DNA of 64,000 bases from JBFMFR01 sp040752025 (GCA_040752025.1 JBFMFR010000023.1:1-64000); one strand, 5' to 3'; positions 52,203 through 60,171 are shown, counted from the stretch's first letter. Numbers and translations: made by a program. The notes: generated from the sequence alone by a model not told the origin.

Positions 52203-53285
52203 CTACTCTCCACTATCCAACAGCTTGGGTTCAACATCACGCAGCCATGCGCCAACCTGGTGATCGTCGGCGGGCAGCACTTTGAATTCGACATTGGCGA
52301 TCTCTACCGGCAGCGCTGGGCCTGGGTTGGCCGGCGCTGCAAGCGTGGCTGCCTGGCGGAGAACCTGTTTTTTCGTTTCGGCAGGCAGGTTGCCCACTGA
52401 AAGCAGCAATTCAGCAGCCTGGGCGCGGGCAGCAATGGCGTTCTGCATCTGGGCATCCGGTGCAGAACCGGAGGTAATCAGGCGGCCATCCTGGTCGAAT
52501 TCCAGGCCAGGGCCCAGGCTGCGGGCAATGTCAGCGATCTTGAAGCCGCCATTCTTGTCAGGGATAACAATGATCGGCTTGCCGTTCCAGGATTGGAAAC
52601 CGAAGAACTTGAGCAGCAGCCAGGGGGTAGCCTTCCAGATCAGGAACAGCCCGAAAGCAAAAACCAGGACCAGCGCCAGGCGCAAGGCCCAGGTGCGGAA
52701 GAGCAGGGTCTGGCGCTGGCTTTCATCGCGGCGGATCAGCTCATTGACCGCCAGTTGGGTGGCGGTGGCATGCACCTGGTTGTCGGCTTCGACCTGGGTT
52801 GCGGTGGCCGCCTGGGCTGTGCCGGTGGAAATCGCCTGCTGCGTCCCGGCGGCGCTGGTGGCCTGCCAGCTTTGTGCGGTAGCCGTGCCATCTGCGGCAA
52901 CCTGGCTGGCCGTGGCGGTCGCTTCTCCAGAAGCCTGGGTCTGGCGAGTGAAGTACTGCTCTGTGGCTGCTGATTGGGTCAGGTTCAGGGCAACCAGGGT
53001 GGTCTGGCGGCTTACGTCCATCGCCACGGCGGTGCCGGTCAGGGCCAGGTTGTAGGCCTGGGCTTCGCCGGCCTGGATCGTCGAACGGGCCTGCATGGCC
53101 GAAGCCTGTTCGGTGGCAACGTAGGGTGGGATAGAAGTAGAGAGCAGGGCGCTGGTAGGCGGAGCGAAGGATGACTCAGGCACACCGGCGCAGCTTTGCA
53201 GGGTGAACAGGTAGATCACCAGAACAAAGGCCAGCCAGCCCAGAGCGCCGTTCTTGCGGATATGAGATGTCTTGTTATTCTTCAT
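52203..53285 (-). CDS. Membrane protein with lipobox-like start and Ala/Thr-rich helical ectodomain
   Basis: ATG 53285 is preferred because it lies just after the previous gene's stop; an in-frame ATG at 53300 would overlap it. The 360-residue product has a signal (LAFVLVIYLFTLQSCAGVPE), then about 150 residues rich in Ala, Thr and Gln (for example TATASQVAADGTATAQSW), probably one long helix, then a membrane helix (LALVLVFAFGLFLIWKATPW) and a cytosolic domain of about 130 residues. No family was recognised. Its place between the FtsK-like gene and another membrane gene suggests an envelope structure for DNA movement. Confidence 0.5.
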   Translation of the reverse strand: MKNNKTSHIRKNGALGWLAFVLVIYLFTLQSCAGVPESSFAPPTSALLSTSIPPYVATEQASAMQARSTIQAGEAQAYNLALTGTAVAMDVSRQTTLVALNLTQSAATEQYFTRQTQASGEATATASQVAADGTATAQSWQATSAAGTQQAISTGTAQAATATQVEADNQVHATATQLAVNELIRRDESQRQTLLFRTWALRLALVLVFAFGLFLIWKATPWLLLKFFGFQSWNGKPIIVIPDKNGGFKIADIARSLGPGLEFDQDGRLITSGSAPDAQMQNAIAARAQAAELLLSVGNLPAETKKQVLRQAATLAAPANPGPALPVEIANVEFKVLPADDHQVGAWLRDVEPKLLDSGE

Positions 53286-53287
53286 GG

Positions 53288-53710
53288 CTACCAGCCCCAA
53301 TTTCTGAACAGGGTATCTTCGGCTTCTTCAGGCTGCATGCTTTGCTCAACAGGCAGGTAGAGAGATGGCAGGCGAGCGCCAGGATCCGGCAAGTAACCTG
53401 CCATTGGCTGCTCCTGGTGGAAAGAATGCTGGATGCCTGACTGAGGCAGCGGACTGATCCACTGGCTTTGTTTGGCAGCGCGCCGGATGGCCAGGAAATT
53501 GGCTACGCCAAAGCCCACACCAACACCAGCGATGATCGCTACCAGGACCATAAAGCCGGTAATGCACTGGGAAGTCAGCAAGGCGGTCGAAGCCGTGGCG
53601 AATGCGACTCCGTTGGCCAGGTTGGCGGTTGCCGAGGTCAGGGCAGTCGCAAGGGAGAGCAAAACAACTACTGCGAGAAATCCGGCGAGGATGGCTGCCA
53701 ATATTCTCAT
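53288..53710 (-). CDS. Small membrane protein of the replicon
   Basis: The 140-residue product has two long hydrophobic segments at the N-terminus (ILAAILAGFLAVVVLLSLAT and GFMVLVAIIAGVGVGFGVAN) and a Pro/Gln-rich soluble tail. GGAGGCCCGCG precedes the ATG, and the start overlaps the XRE stop (ATGA), so it is coupled to it. No family was recognised. With the downstream lipoprotein-like membrane gene it may form an envelope component. Confidence 0.5.
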   Translation of the reverse strand: MRILAAILAGFLAVVVLLSLATALTSATANLANGVAFATASTALLTSQCITGFMVLVAIIAGVGVGFGVANFLAIRRAAKQSQWISPLPQSGIQHSFHQEQPMAGYLPDPGARLPSLYLPVEQSMQPEEAEDTLFRNWGW

Positions 53711-54144
53711 CGCGGGCCTCCCAAAGCATCGCTGGCGCTTTCAGGTGCGTTTTTCTGATCTGAAGAATGGATGGCCCAATCCTGGCCTGTTCTTTGAATA
53801 GCGCCAGCAATTTCGATAAGCAGGCGCTGAGATGGCGGCGAGAGCTGGTCATAAATGCGCAACAGGTTGGCGCGTTCCAGGTTGATCTGCTCCAGATCCA
53901 GGGCGTTGGTTGCTCCGCTCATTTGCAAAAACATCGTCGCCGACTGGCCTGTTGCTTGAGACAGATGTAAACAAGTCTCCAATGTGGGCAGCCGGTCAGG
54001 ATAGTAAATCAGGCTGCGTAACGTGCCCTGTGATAGCCCGGCGCGGCGTGATAATTCGGTGAGTGTGACGTTATGCCTGGCTACATAATCTAAGAGCCAC
54101 TGTCCCAGAAGCGATATACCTTTATGTTGTTTCTTTTGAGACAT
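53707..54144 (-). CDS. XRE-family regulator
   Basis: The 145-residue protein has a helix-turn-helix near the N-terminus (NVTLTELSRRAGLSQGTLRS) typical of XRE/Cro. The C-terminal part is predicted helical (ANLLRIYDQLSPPSQRLLIE) and may be for dimerisation. It is the first gene of the minus-strand block and is translationally coupled to the membrane gene downstream. It probably controls the replicon genes, perhaps at the hairpin 63 bases upstream of its start. Confidence 0.75.
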   Translation of the reverse strand: MSQKKQHKGISLLGQWLLDYVARHNVTLTELSRRAGLSQGTLRSLIYYPDRLPTLETCLHLSQATGQSATMFLQMSGATNALDLEQINLERANLLRIYDQLSPPSQRLLIEIAGAIQRTGQDWAIHSSDQKNAPESASDALGGPR

Positions 54145-54206
54145 ATACTTGATCTCACAGTACCTAAAGAACCTTGTGTTTCCAGCAAATATGGTGTTAA
54201 ATACAA

Positions 54207-54237
54207 GCGACTCCCATACATAAAGTACGGGAGTCGC
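54207..54237. promoter_or_regulatory. Inverted repeat upstream of the XRE regulator
   Basis: GCGACTCCC (54207-54215) and GGGAGTCGC (54229-54237) form a perfect 9-base inverted repeat with a 13-base loop. It is 63 bases upstream of the XRE start. It could be its operator or a terminator for a leftward transcript. Between it and 54460 a minus-strand open frame ending at 54313 (IIQREFDQ at its end) has no start codon and may be a remnant; no gene is called. Confidence 0.5.
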
Positions 54238-54459
54238 AACCTACAAGAATCGAATTTACTTGTCGGTGATCATAAGCCTGCAAGCGGGCGTCAGGGTGCG
54301 TTTCTTCTTACTTCACTGATCGAACTCGCGCTGGATGATTCGCAGCGCTTCTTCGAGCAGCGTATCGGGAGGAATCAGGAGGATTCTTTGAGTGCTTAAG
54401 TTGTACCAATGGGGAGCGCTCCCTTCCTTCCCGCTGCACTACATCCCACATCGTTCCCT

Positions 54460-54489
54460 GAATTCGCCCGGTGTATGCCGGGCGAGTTC
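54460..54489. terminator. GC-rich hairpin before the DUF6429 gene
   Basis: GAATTCGCCCGG (54460-54471) pairs with CCGGGCGAGTTC (54478-54489) at 11 of 12 positions plus a G-T pair, loop TGTATG. No T tract follows on the plus strand. It may mark the outer edge of the replicon or a processing site. Confidence 0.4.
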
Positions 54490-54557
54490 GATTCTGGGCC
54501 TGGAATATTGGTACAATATCGGGGTGGTTTGGAGCATGAACGAGAGGAGGCGGGGCT

Positions 54558-54806
54558 GTGGAGTACGATACGGATAAAGTGGACGAGGCGACGCTGGCGC
54601 TGCTGTACCTGGTGATGTTTTCGGACGACTACGGGACGTGCGCCTGGAAATCTTTCGATTGGGACAGCATGGACCGGCTGTACGAGAAGGGCTACATCAG
54701 CAACCCGAAGAGCAAGGCCAGGTCGGTGGCGGTCACTCCGGAAGGGGAAAGGCGGGCGGCGGAGTTGTTCGAACTGTTTTTCGGGGCATCGCCGAAAGGG
54801 GATTAG
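54558..54806 (+). CDS. DUF6429-family protein
   Basis: A GTG start at 54558 follows GAGAGGAGGCGGGGCT. The 82-residue product matches the short DUF6429 pattern: VDEATLALLYLVMFS, CAWKSFDWDSMDRLYEKGYI, SKARSVAVTPEGERRAAELF. The middle resembles a winged helix. The function of the family is not known. It stands alone between two hairpin regions. Confidence 0.7.
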   Translation: MEYDTDKVDEATLALLYLVMFSDDYGTCAWKSFDWDSMDRLYEKGYISNPKSKARSVAVTPEGERRAAELFELFFGASPKGD

Positions 54807-54965
54807 GGGCGAGAGTCCGGCGGAGGTACTTGGGGGGGAGAGGTGGATGAGGCGGCGCTCGGGCGGCTGAGGTCGCGGCAACGCAGGGCAGGAAGTTGCC
54901 TGAACTGGGATATGGCCCTGCCAGCATGAGGGTGCTCCCCAGGTCTGGCAGATGAGGGTGGTATG

Positions 54966-54992
54966 TTGCAACACAACAATTTGGTGTATAAT
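54966..54992 (+). promoter_or_regulatory. Promoter of the toxin-antitoxin operon
   Basis: TTGCAA (54966-54971) and TATAAT (54987-54992) have 15-base spacing. The -35 lies in TGTTGCAACA (54964-54973), a 10-base palindrome, and AATATTATT follows the -10. The layout fits an autoregulated antitoxin. The 160 bases before it (54807-54965) hold no gene I can support. Confidence 0.5.
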
Positions 54993-55036
54993 TCGAATGT
55001 AATATTATTGTGTACAGTGAGATGAGGAGGTAGATA

Positions 55037-55270
55037 ATGTACCGCACCCAAATTTTGCTCGAACCTGAGCAGCACAAAGCACTGGCCGAAATCGCTCACC
55101 GCGAGAAGCGCAGTCTCTCCGATGTGGTCAGAACGATGTTGCAACAGCAGCTCGAAGAGCGTAAGAAGCTGGATCTGGCGCTGGCGGCAAAAGCATTGTT
55201 GGCTGACTACCAGGAGGATCCTGATCTGACCACCTTCACCGCGCTCGATGCAGAGGATTTCCATGCGTAA
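55037..55270 (+). CDS. Antitoxin, ribbon-helix-helix type
   Basis: The 77-residue protein starts MYRTQILLEPEQHKALAEIA, a beta strand followed by two helices (KRSLSDVVRTMLQQQLEER), as in CopG/MetJ-type DNA-binding antitoxins. The C-terminal tail (TTFTALDAEDFHA) would wrap the toxin. GATGAGGAGG precedes the ATG. The toxin start lies within its last codons (ATGCGTAA), giving coupled translation. Confidence 0.8.
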   Translation: MYRTQILLEPEQHKALAEIAHREKRSLSDVVRTMLQQQLEERKKLDLALAAKALLADYQEDPDLTTFTALDAEDFHA

Positions 55271-55601
55271 GGGGGAAGTCTGGCTGATCAATCTTGATCC
55301 AACCGTTGGAGCAGAGATTCAAAAAACGCGTCCGGCTGTGATCGTCAGCGAGGATGCCATTGGGATATTACCGCTGCGAGTCATTGTACCATTGACGGAT
55401 TGGAAAGAGCGCTACGAGATTGCTCCCTGGATGGTGCAGATTGATCCGGATAAGGCCAACGGCCTGGGCAAAGCCTCGGCTGCGGATACGTTTCAAATTC
55501 GTTCGGTATCTCAGGCCAGGTTTGTCAACCGCATCGGTAGAATTTCAGATGTGCGCCTTCAAGAAATATTAAGGGGCATTCAAACGGTTATCGGTGTCTG
55601 A
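55263..55601 (+). CDS. MazF/PemK-like mRNA interferase toxin
   Basis: The start chosen is ATG 55263 (MRKGEVWLINLDPTVGAEIQ), which overlaps the antitoxin stop by 8 bases. The 112-residue product has the MazF features: KGEVWLINLDPTVG, KTRPAVIVSE and FQIRSVSQARFVNRIGRIS. MazF toxins cut mRNA at specific short sequences. With the upstream antitoxin it forms a type II addiction module, often carried on mobile elements. The region 55602-55737 after it is noncoding apart from a minus-strand start-less open frame ending at 55626. Confidence 0.85.
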   Translation: MRKGEVWLINLDPTVGAEIQKTRPAVIVSEDAIGILPLRVIVPLTDWKERYEIAPWMVQIDPDKANGLGKASAADTFQIRSVSQARFVNRIGRISDVRLQEILRGIQTVIGV

Positions 55602-55737
55602 GGGAGTGTTGAGTAACCGGGTGCACTATCCTCTGGCGGGTTCTGCCGCGCCTGCTTGTACCACATCCAAGACAGCCTGTGGGTGCTTGGCGGCTACCTG
55701 GAGCAGCACGCGTGCTGGGCCTTCGGGCACACGGAAA

Positions 55738-56046
55738 TTACTGATTCAAACGTTCGACCTCAGCGCTGATCTGGGGCAGGAGTTCGTTGACGCGGTTCAG
55801 GTATTGGCTGCCTTTGTCCATCAGGGTGATGTCGCGGGTCTGGCTTTGCCAGGAGGCGTCCATAAACACGGCGCTGTCCGCGATCAGCAGGTCTATCTGG
55901 AGATTGACGGCGTTGGCTGACAGGTTGAAGTGGTCGATGGCGGGGTAGAGGGCATCGAGGTAGTTACTGCTGCAAGCTGTGAGAAATGCCAAGAAACTCG
56001 CCAGGATGAACAGGCCGGGCTTTAGGGTGGGATTTCGGGTATGCAT
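55738..56046 (-). CDS. Small lipoprotein
   Basis: The 102-residue product starts with a lipoprotein signal (LFILASFLAFLTACSSNYLD). The mature part is helical and has no recognised domain. TGAGGAGCGCCC precedes the ATG, overlapping the SdpI-like gene's stop region by a few bases, so it is its partner in a two-gene operon. Function unknown. Confidence 0.6.
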   Translation of the reverse strand: MHTRNPTLKPGLFILASFLAFLTACSSNYLDALYPAIDHFNLSANAVNLQIDLLIADSAVFMDASWQSQTRDITLMDKGSQYLNRVNELLPQISAEVERLNQ

Positions 56047-56055
56047 GGGCGCTCC

Positions 56056-56397
56056 TCAGGTGTCCTCTTGCAGCAACCGCAGGCAGCGAAAGCTGCGCCA
56101 CAGGGCCAGTGCCAGACCGACCACGACGACCACCAGGCAGGCCAGGGCGTAGGCGTCGATGCTCAAGCCGGGGATGGGGTAGAGCAGCAGGGCAGCGAGG
56201 GCGACGGACAGGCCGTTGGCCAACAGCCAGCGCCCGGCGCAGCGGTTGGCGGGGTACCACAGTTTGGGATCGGACAGGGTGGCGCGGGTGCGAAAGCCGT
56301 AGATGGGGTTGGGCGGGATGATGCCGGCGATCAGGGGCAGGGAGAGCAGGGCCAGGAGCAGGCCGGAGGTCAGGTAGAGGAGGAGCAGGGTGGTCAT
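56056..56397 (-). CDS. SdpI-family membrane protein
   Basis: The 113-residue product has three hydrophobic segments and the SdpI signature IIPPNPIYGFRTRATLSDPK, then WYPANRCAGRW. SdpI in Bacillus gives immunity to a toxic peptide; homologues elsewhere are mostly uncharacterised small membrane proteins. GTAGGAGAATCCC precedes the ATG. It is followed by the lipoprotein gene. Confidence 0.8.
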   Translation of the reverse strand: MTTLLLLYLTSGLLLALLSLPLIAGIIPPNPIYGFRTRATLSDPKLWYPANRCAGRWLLANGLSVALAALLLYPIPGLSIDAYALACLVVVVVGLALALWRSFRCLRLLQEDT

Positions 56398-56529
56398 GGG
56401 ATTCTCCTACAGTTCGAAGGTAAGTATTGGCGGAGGGAGGGGCAACAGGTGCAACGCACGGTGAACGTGCATCGCACCGGGGCTTGGGGTGATCAACCAG
56501 ATGGGTGGGGGCGAGCCGCGGAAAGACAA

Positions 56530-56558
56530 ACTACCCGGTGATCCTTTCACCGGGTAGT
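56530..56558. terminator. Perfect 12-base-arm hairpin
   Basis: ACTACCCGGTGA (56530-56541) pairs with TCACCGGGTAGT (56547-56558), loop TCCTT. It lies in the 170 bases upstream of the SdpI-like gene, where no other gene is seen, and 9 bases before a truncated plus-strand ORF. No T tract follows in either direction, so it may be a regulatory or mobile-element end rather than a terminator. Confidence 0.45.
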
Positions 56559-56566
56559 ATAACAGG

Positions 56567-56809
56567 TTGGCGCGGGCGCTGCGCGAGAAGCTGGATGAGC
56601 TGCGGGCGGACGAGGTGGAGGTGAGCTTCGGTCTGAAGACGATTGGCGAAGTGGGCAATTTCGCCGTGGGCAAGGCCGGGGTGGAGGCGAATTACACGGT
56701 GGCGTTGAAGTGGAAGAATGCGGCCGGGACGGAGATGGAGCGGCGCGTGAAGAGGGCGCAGCGGCGTGGGATGATGAGGCGCGGTAAACGGATTATTGGA
56801 ACGGATTGA
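56567..56809 (+). pseudogene. Truncated trypsin-co-occurring domain (Trypco1-like) fragment
   Basis: The frame opens at TTG 56567 directly after the hairpin and reads ALREKLDELRADEVEVSFGL, then TIGEVGNFAVGKAGVEANYT and VALKWKN, the typical second half of the Trypco1 domain (kPDEVEVEFGIK ... EANFKVTLRW). The N-terminal strands expected before LREKLDELRADEV are missing, so it is a 5'-truncated copy. The C-terminal basic tail (RRVKRAQRRGMMRRGKR) is unusual. Full-length members occur with trypsin-like peptidases in predicted conflict systems. Confidence 0.55.
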
Positions 56810-56820
56810 ACGGATGGGTG

Positions 56821-56872
56821 AGTGCGCTTGGAGCGCACTTGGGGTAGCAGGCTGAGATTTGGAATCTCAGCC
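56821..56872. repeat. Two hairpins before the PknB-like kinase gene
   Basis: AGTGCGCT/AGCGCACT (56821-56828, 56832-56839) and GGCTGAGATT/AATCTCAGCC (56850-56859, 56863-56872) are perfect inverted repeats. They lie 180-230 bases upstream of the kinase start. A TATAAT (56937-56942) farther on could be its -10 box, without a clear -35. The rest of 56873-57052 shows no gene. Confidence 0.4.
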
Positions 56873-57052
56873 GTTTGGCGGCCTGGGGGTTGGCTGAGAG
56901 TTTGCTGAGAAAGAGATAATTACGGTCTAAATAGGGTATAATTTAGGTGGACTCATGCTTGGAATGGGTCGATTTTCTCATAACGCATTTATGCTCGCAC
57001 TTATGTGTTGTTGGCACTGGTAGAGCACGTGGTTGTCTAAGGAGGCACTCGG

Positions 57053-60000
57053 ATGGACCTGGTAGGGCAGAAGCTCGGAAAGTATGAATTGTTGGAAAAG
57101 CTCGGTCAGGGGGGCATGGCGCAGGTGTACAAGGCGCGCCAACCGATGATCGAGCGCATGGTGGCGATCAAGGTGATGCAAACGCACCTGGCGGATTCGC
57201 CCAAGTTCGTGGAGCGTTTCATGCGCGAGGCGCAGCGCCTGGGGCAGTTGCGCCACCCGAACATCGTCAGCGTGATGGATTTCGACATCGTCGGCGAGAC
57301 TCATTACCTGGTGATGGATTTCATCAGCGGCCCGTCGCTGGAGATGTATCTGGAACGGCGGCGCCCGCTGCCGCCGGAGGAGGCGCTACGGCTGACCAGC
57401 CAGATCGTGAGGGCGCTGCAGTACGCCCACGAGCAGGGGGTGGTGCACAACGATCTCAAGCCGGCCAACGTGATGTTCCAGGATAACACAGCCCAGCAGT
57501 TGGTGCTGACCGATTTCGGCATTGCCCGCCTGGTAGATACCTCGGGCGTGGCGCAGAGCAGCACGATCATCGGCACGCCGGCCTACATGAGCCCGGAAGC
57601 CGTGCAGGGCAAGCCGCTGGATGGGCGATCGGACCTGTACAGCGTGGGGGTGATGCTGTACGAGATGCTGACCGGGGAGCAGCCTTACCAGGGCGATACG
57701 CCGGTCTCGGTGATCTTACAGCACGTCAACGCCCCACCGCCGGATGTGCGCACTTCCTACCCGAACCTGCCGGAAGCAGTAGCGGCGATCATCGAGCGAG
57801 CCATGGCCAAGGAACCCGAGGCGCGCTACCGGGACGCGGCCGAGATGGGCAAGGCGGTGGAGGCGGCGCTGCGCCAGTTGAGCGAGCCGCCCAGGACGGT
57901 GCAGATCACCGGGCAGCCCAGGCCAGCGACAGCCGCGGCTTACGGCGGCACGGCGCAGATGCGCAGCGGGACCCAGGCGGGGTCTGCGTTGCAGCCCGGT
58001 TTTGCAGGCCAATCTGTGCCTATGGGGCAGGCTGCGCCTGCTACCCAGGCGGCGACGCCGCTGTTCAGGCGCCCGTGGGTGTGGGCGCTGGGCGGCGTAG
58101 TGGCGCTGGGGATGATTTTGTTCTTCGTGGTGGGCGGGGCAGCCTTGATGGCAGTTGGGCGGCGGGCGGCGCAAACGCCGACGCCCGTGGCACAGGCCAC
58201 CCAGGGCAGCCCGACAACGGCGCCGACCAACGCTCCCGGGGTCAATCCAACGGCAACGGGCGAAGCGCCGGGTGAGGCGGCGCCCGTGGAAACACCTGCG
58301 GTCATCACCGAGGTCGAAGCCAACCGCTTCGGCAGCCTGAGCGTGGCGCTGGACAGCCAGGGGCAGCCCAGGCAAATCCAACTGGCGCTGGATAATGTGC
58401 CGCTGCCGCCGGCCGAGACGCAGTATGTGCTGTGGCTGGGGGATGGGTCCAGTTTCACCCGCCTGGGGAGCCTGGTGGTGCAGGATGGGGGCATCCGCTT
58501 CCTGGCCCCGGTGGATATCGCTGTTTTGGCAGGTTTGCAGCAGGCGCTGGTGACGGTGGAGAGCGACCCTGAAGGGGCCAGCGCGCCTTCGCAGCAGGTG
58601 GTTTTCTCCGGGCAATTCTCAGACGGCCAGTTGGCTGAGTTCCGCCAACTGGTGGTGAGCAGCGAGGAAGCCACGGGCAGGCCTTACCTGGCGGCGATCC
58701 TGGAGCAGAGCGATGCGGCTTACCAGCACCAGGTGTTCCAGGTGGAGGCGCTGGCCGATGGCGACTTAAAGCAGGCGCGCCAGCACACTGAGCACGTGAT
58801 CAACATCCTGGAGGGCAAGGAAGGGGCGGACTTCGGCGACCTGGACGGCAACGGACGAACGGAGAACCCGGGCGACGATGTGGGCGTGCAGCGCTACATT
58901 ACTCAGGCCAGCCAGCACGTGCTGGCGGCGGCCTCAGCCGATCCACAGACCGTGCAGCGCCGGGCGCAGGCCGAGCAGGCGGCGGCGCGTTACGCCGCCG
59001 ATTTGCAGGCCTTGCAGCAGGTGGTGGCGCTCAATTTGAAGGTGCTGGCGGCCGATACGGCGGAGGAAGCCGCTCCGCTGGCCGAGCAGGCCCAGGCGCA
59101 GTTCGACGCGCTGCGCAATGGGCAGCAGGGGCTGGAGGGTTTGTTGTGGAGCAACCACTTCGCCCTGGGCGTGGTGGGCATGGCGATGATCACCGACCCA
59201 TCCCTGGCATCTGAAGCGGTCCCGCAGGCGAGCGCGGCGGCCACCTTCCGGCTGGTGGAAGGCAATGATTTCAGCCTGCAGATCAACGGGCTGCCGGTGG
59301 TGCCCGCCGAGCAGGTATATGCGCTGTGGGCCAGGGCCGCCGGAGCAGAGCAGTTCACATTGCTCACGGTTGTGCCCGAAGGGACTCTGGTGGGGGGAGG
59401 CAAAGCGCCGGTGAACCTGTACCAGGCCTTCGACCAGTTGGCGCTGAGCCTGGAGTCGAACAAGGCTGTCCCACAGTCGCCCACGCGGCTGCTGTTGAGC
59501 GGGACGCTCTCGCCGCAGGCGGGCGGGCTGCTGGTGCAGTTGACCGCCGCCGATCAGGGAGCGCTGAGCAAAGCGCAGGGGCAGGCGGATATCGCCGCTG
59601 AGCACATGCAGTACCTGCTGGCAGCCATCCAGAGCAACAACCTGCCGCTGGCCAAGCGCCACACTGAGCACATCGTCAATACCCTGGAGGGGCAGGACGG
59701 CGAGCATTACGGCGACGTGAACGGGGACGGCAATGCGCAGGACCCTGGCGACCGTGTGGGCGTGCTGGGCTATCTGAAGCGCGTTCACGAAGAAGCCAGC
59801 GCCTTGCAGAACGAAAGCCTGTCACCTGAACAGACGGCGTATTTGCAGCAACTGCTGGCGGTGGAGCAGAACAGCGAGCAGTTGATCGCCGACTGCTACG
59901 AAGCAGCGATGAAGATCATCGCCTCGGACACGGCCGAGGAAGCGCAGAACAACGCTTTGATCTTCCAGGAACTGGTGCAGGCGCTGCAGACCGGCCGGGA

Positions 60001-60103
60001 CCTGGATGGGAATGGGGCGATCGACACCTTGACGGGCGAGGGCGGCTTGCAGGCGCTTGCCAACCTGGCCGGGCTGGTGGGCCAGGTGAGTCTGAACCCA
60101 TAA
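57053..60103 (+). CDS. PknB-like Ser/Thr kinase with duplicated ectodomain
   Basis: The 1016-residue protein has an N-terminal kinase (residues 10-275) with GQGGMAQVYKA, VAIKVMQ, HNDLKPANV (HND instead of the usual HRD), DFGIARL and TPAYMSPEA. A membrane helix follows (WVWALGGVVALGMILFFVVG, residues 341-365). The exterior part has two similar units of about 290 residues (roughly 410-690 and 730-1010), each with a beta-rich region, then H-T-E-H (about 578 and 869), and a calcium-binding-like loop (DLDGNGRTENPGDD near 597; DVNGDGNAQDPGDR near 887). It should sense an outside ligand or metal. Target proteins are unknown. Confidence 0.8.
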   Translation: MDLVGQKLGKYELLEKLGQGGMAQVYKARQPMIERMVAIKVMQTHLADSPKFVERFMREAQRLGQLRHPNIVSVMDFDIVGETHYLVMDFISGPSLEMYLERRRPLPPEEALRLTSQIVRALQYAHEQGVVHNDLKPANVMFQDNTAQQLVLTDFGIARLVDTSGVAQSSTIIGTPAYMSPEAVQGKPLDGRSDLYSVGVMLYEMLTGEQPYQGDTPVSVILQHVNAPPPDVRTSYPNLPEAVAAIIERAMAKEPEARYRDAAEMGKAVEAALRQLSEPPRTVQITGQPRPATAAAYGGTAQMRSGTQAGSALQPGFAGQSVPMGQAAPATQAATPLFRRPWVWALGGVVALGMILFFVVGGAALMAVGRRAAQTPTPVAQATQGSPTTAPTNAPGVNPTATGEAPGEAAPVETPAVITEVEANRFGSLSVALDSQGQPRQIQLALDNVPLPPAETQYVLWLGDGSSFTRLGSLVVQDGGIRFLAPVDIAVLAGLQQALVTVESDPEGASAPSQQVVFSGQFSDGQLAEFRQLVVSSEEATGRPYLAAILEQSDAAYQHQVFQVEALADGDLKQARQHTEHVINILEGKEGADFGDLDGNGRTENPGDDVGVQRYITQASQHVLAAASADPQTVQRRAQAEQAAARYAADLQALQQVVALNLKVLAADTAEEAAPLAEQAQAQFDALRNGQQGLEGLLWSNHFALGVVGMAMITDPSLASEAVPQASAAATFRLVEGNDFSLQINGLPVVPAEQVYALWARAAGAEQFTLLTVVPEGTLVGGGKAPVNLYQAFDQLALSLESNKAVPQSPTRLLLSGTLSPQAGGLLVQLTAADQGALSKAQGQADIAAEHMQYLLAAIQSNNLPLAKRHTEHIVNTLEGQDGEHYGDVNGDGNAQDPGDRVGVLGYLKRVHEEASALQNESLSPEQTAYLQQLLAVEQNSEQLIADCYEAAMKIIASDTAEEAQNNALIFQELVQALQTGRDLDGNGAIDTLTGEGGLQALANLAGLVGQVSLNP

Positions 60104-60128
60104 CGGGCGCAACGCTAGCGTAAAATGT

Positions 60129-60171
60129 AAAGAAAGGATGGTTTTTTACAGGCCATCCTTTCTTTTTTGTG
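60129..60171 (+). terminator. Rho-independent terminator after the PknB-like gene
   Basis: AAAGAAAGGATGG (60129-60141) pairs perfectly with CCATCCTTTCTTT (60153-60165) and runs into a T tract (TTCTTTTTTG). It lies 26 bases after the kinase stop and fits a classical intrinsic terminator. The following 110 bases, up to the next start, hold no gene. Confidence 0.85.

Larger units (their letters stand above)
43133..54144 (-). mobile_element. Integrated plasmid-like replicon (replication and partition module)
   Basis: Thirteen consecutive minus-strand genes encode functions a chromosome locus does not normally group: a replication-relaxation-like protein, an SSB-like protein, a putative helicase loader, an initiator-like protein with iteron-like repeats, DnaB, a ParB-like protein, ParA, an NYN-domain protein, an FtsK/HerA ATPase, two membrane proteins and an XRE regulator. 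Spacing is short and many genes overlap. No integrase, relaxase or VirB4-type ATPase is present in the window, so it may be an integrated plasmid, a defective ICE, or part of a larger element. Limits are approximate. Confidence 0.7.

Noticed and set aside
54124..54399. 91-residue plus-strand frame over the XRE promoter region
   Set aside because: It begins inside the XRE gene, has no ribosome site or family resemblance, and crosses an inverted repeat.
54396..54974. 192-residue minus-strand frame
   Set aside because: It runs antisense to the DUF6429 gene, is rich in Pro and Arg, and no domain was recognised.
55626..55741. Start-less minus-strand open frame after the toxin gene
   Set aside because: It reads protein-like but has no usable start codon and overlaps the lipoprotein gene end; too little to call a gene.
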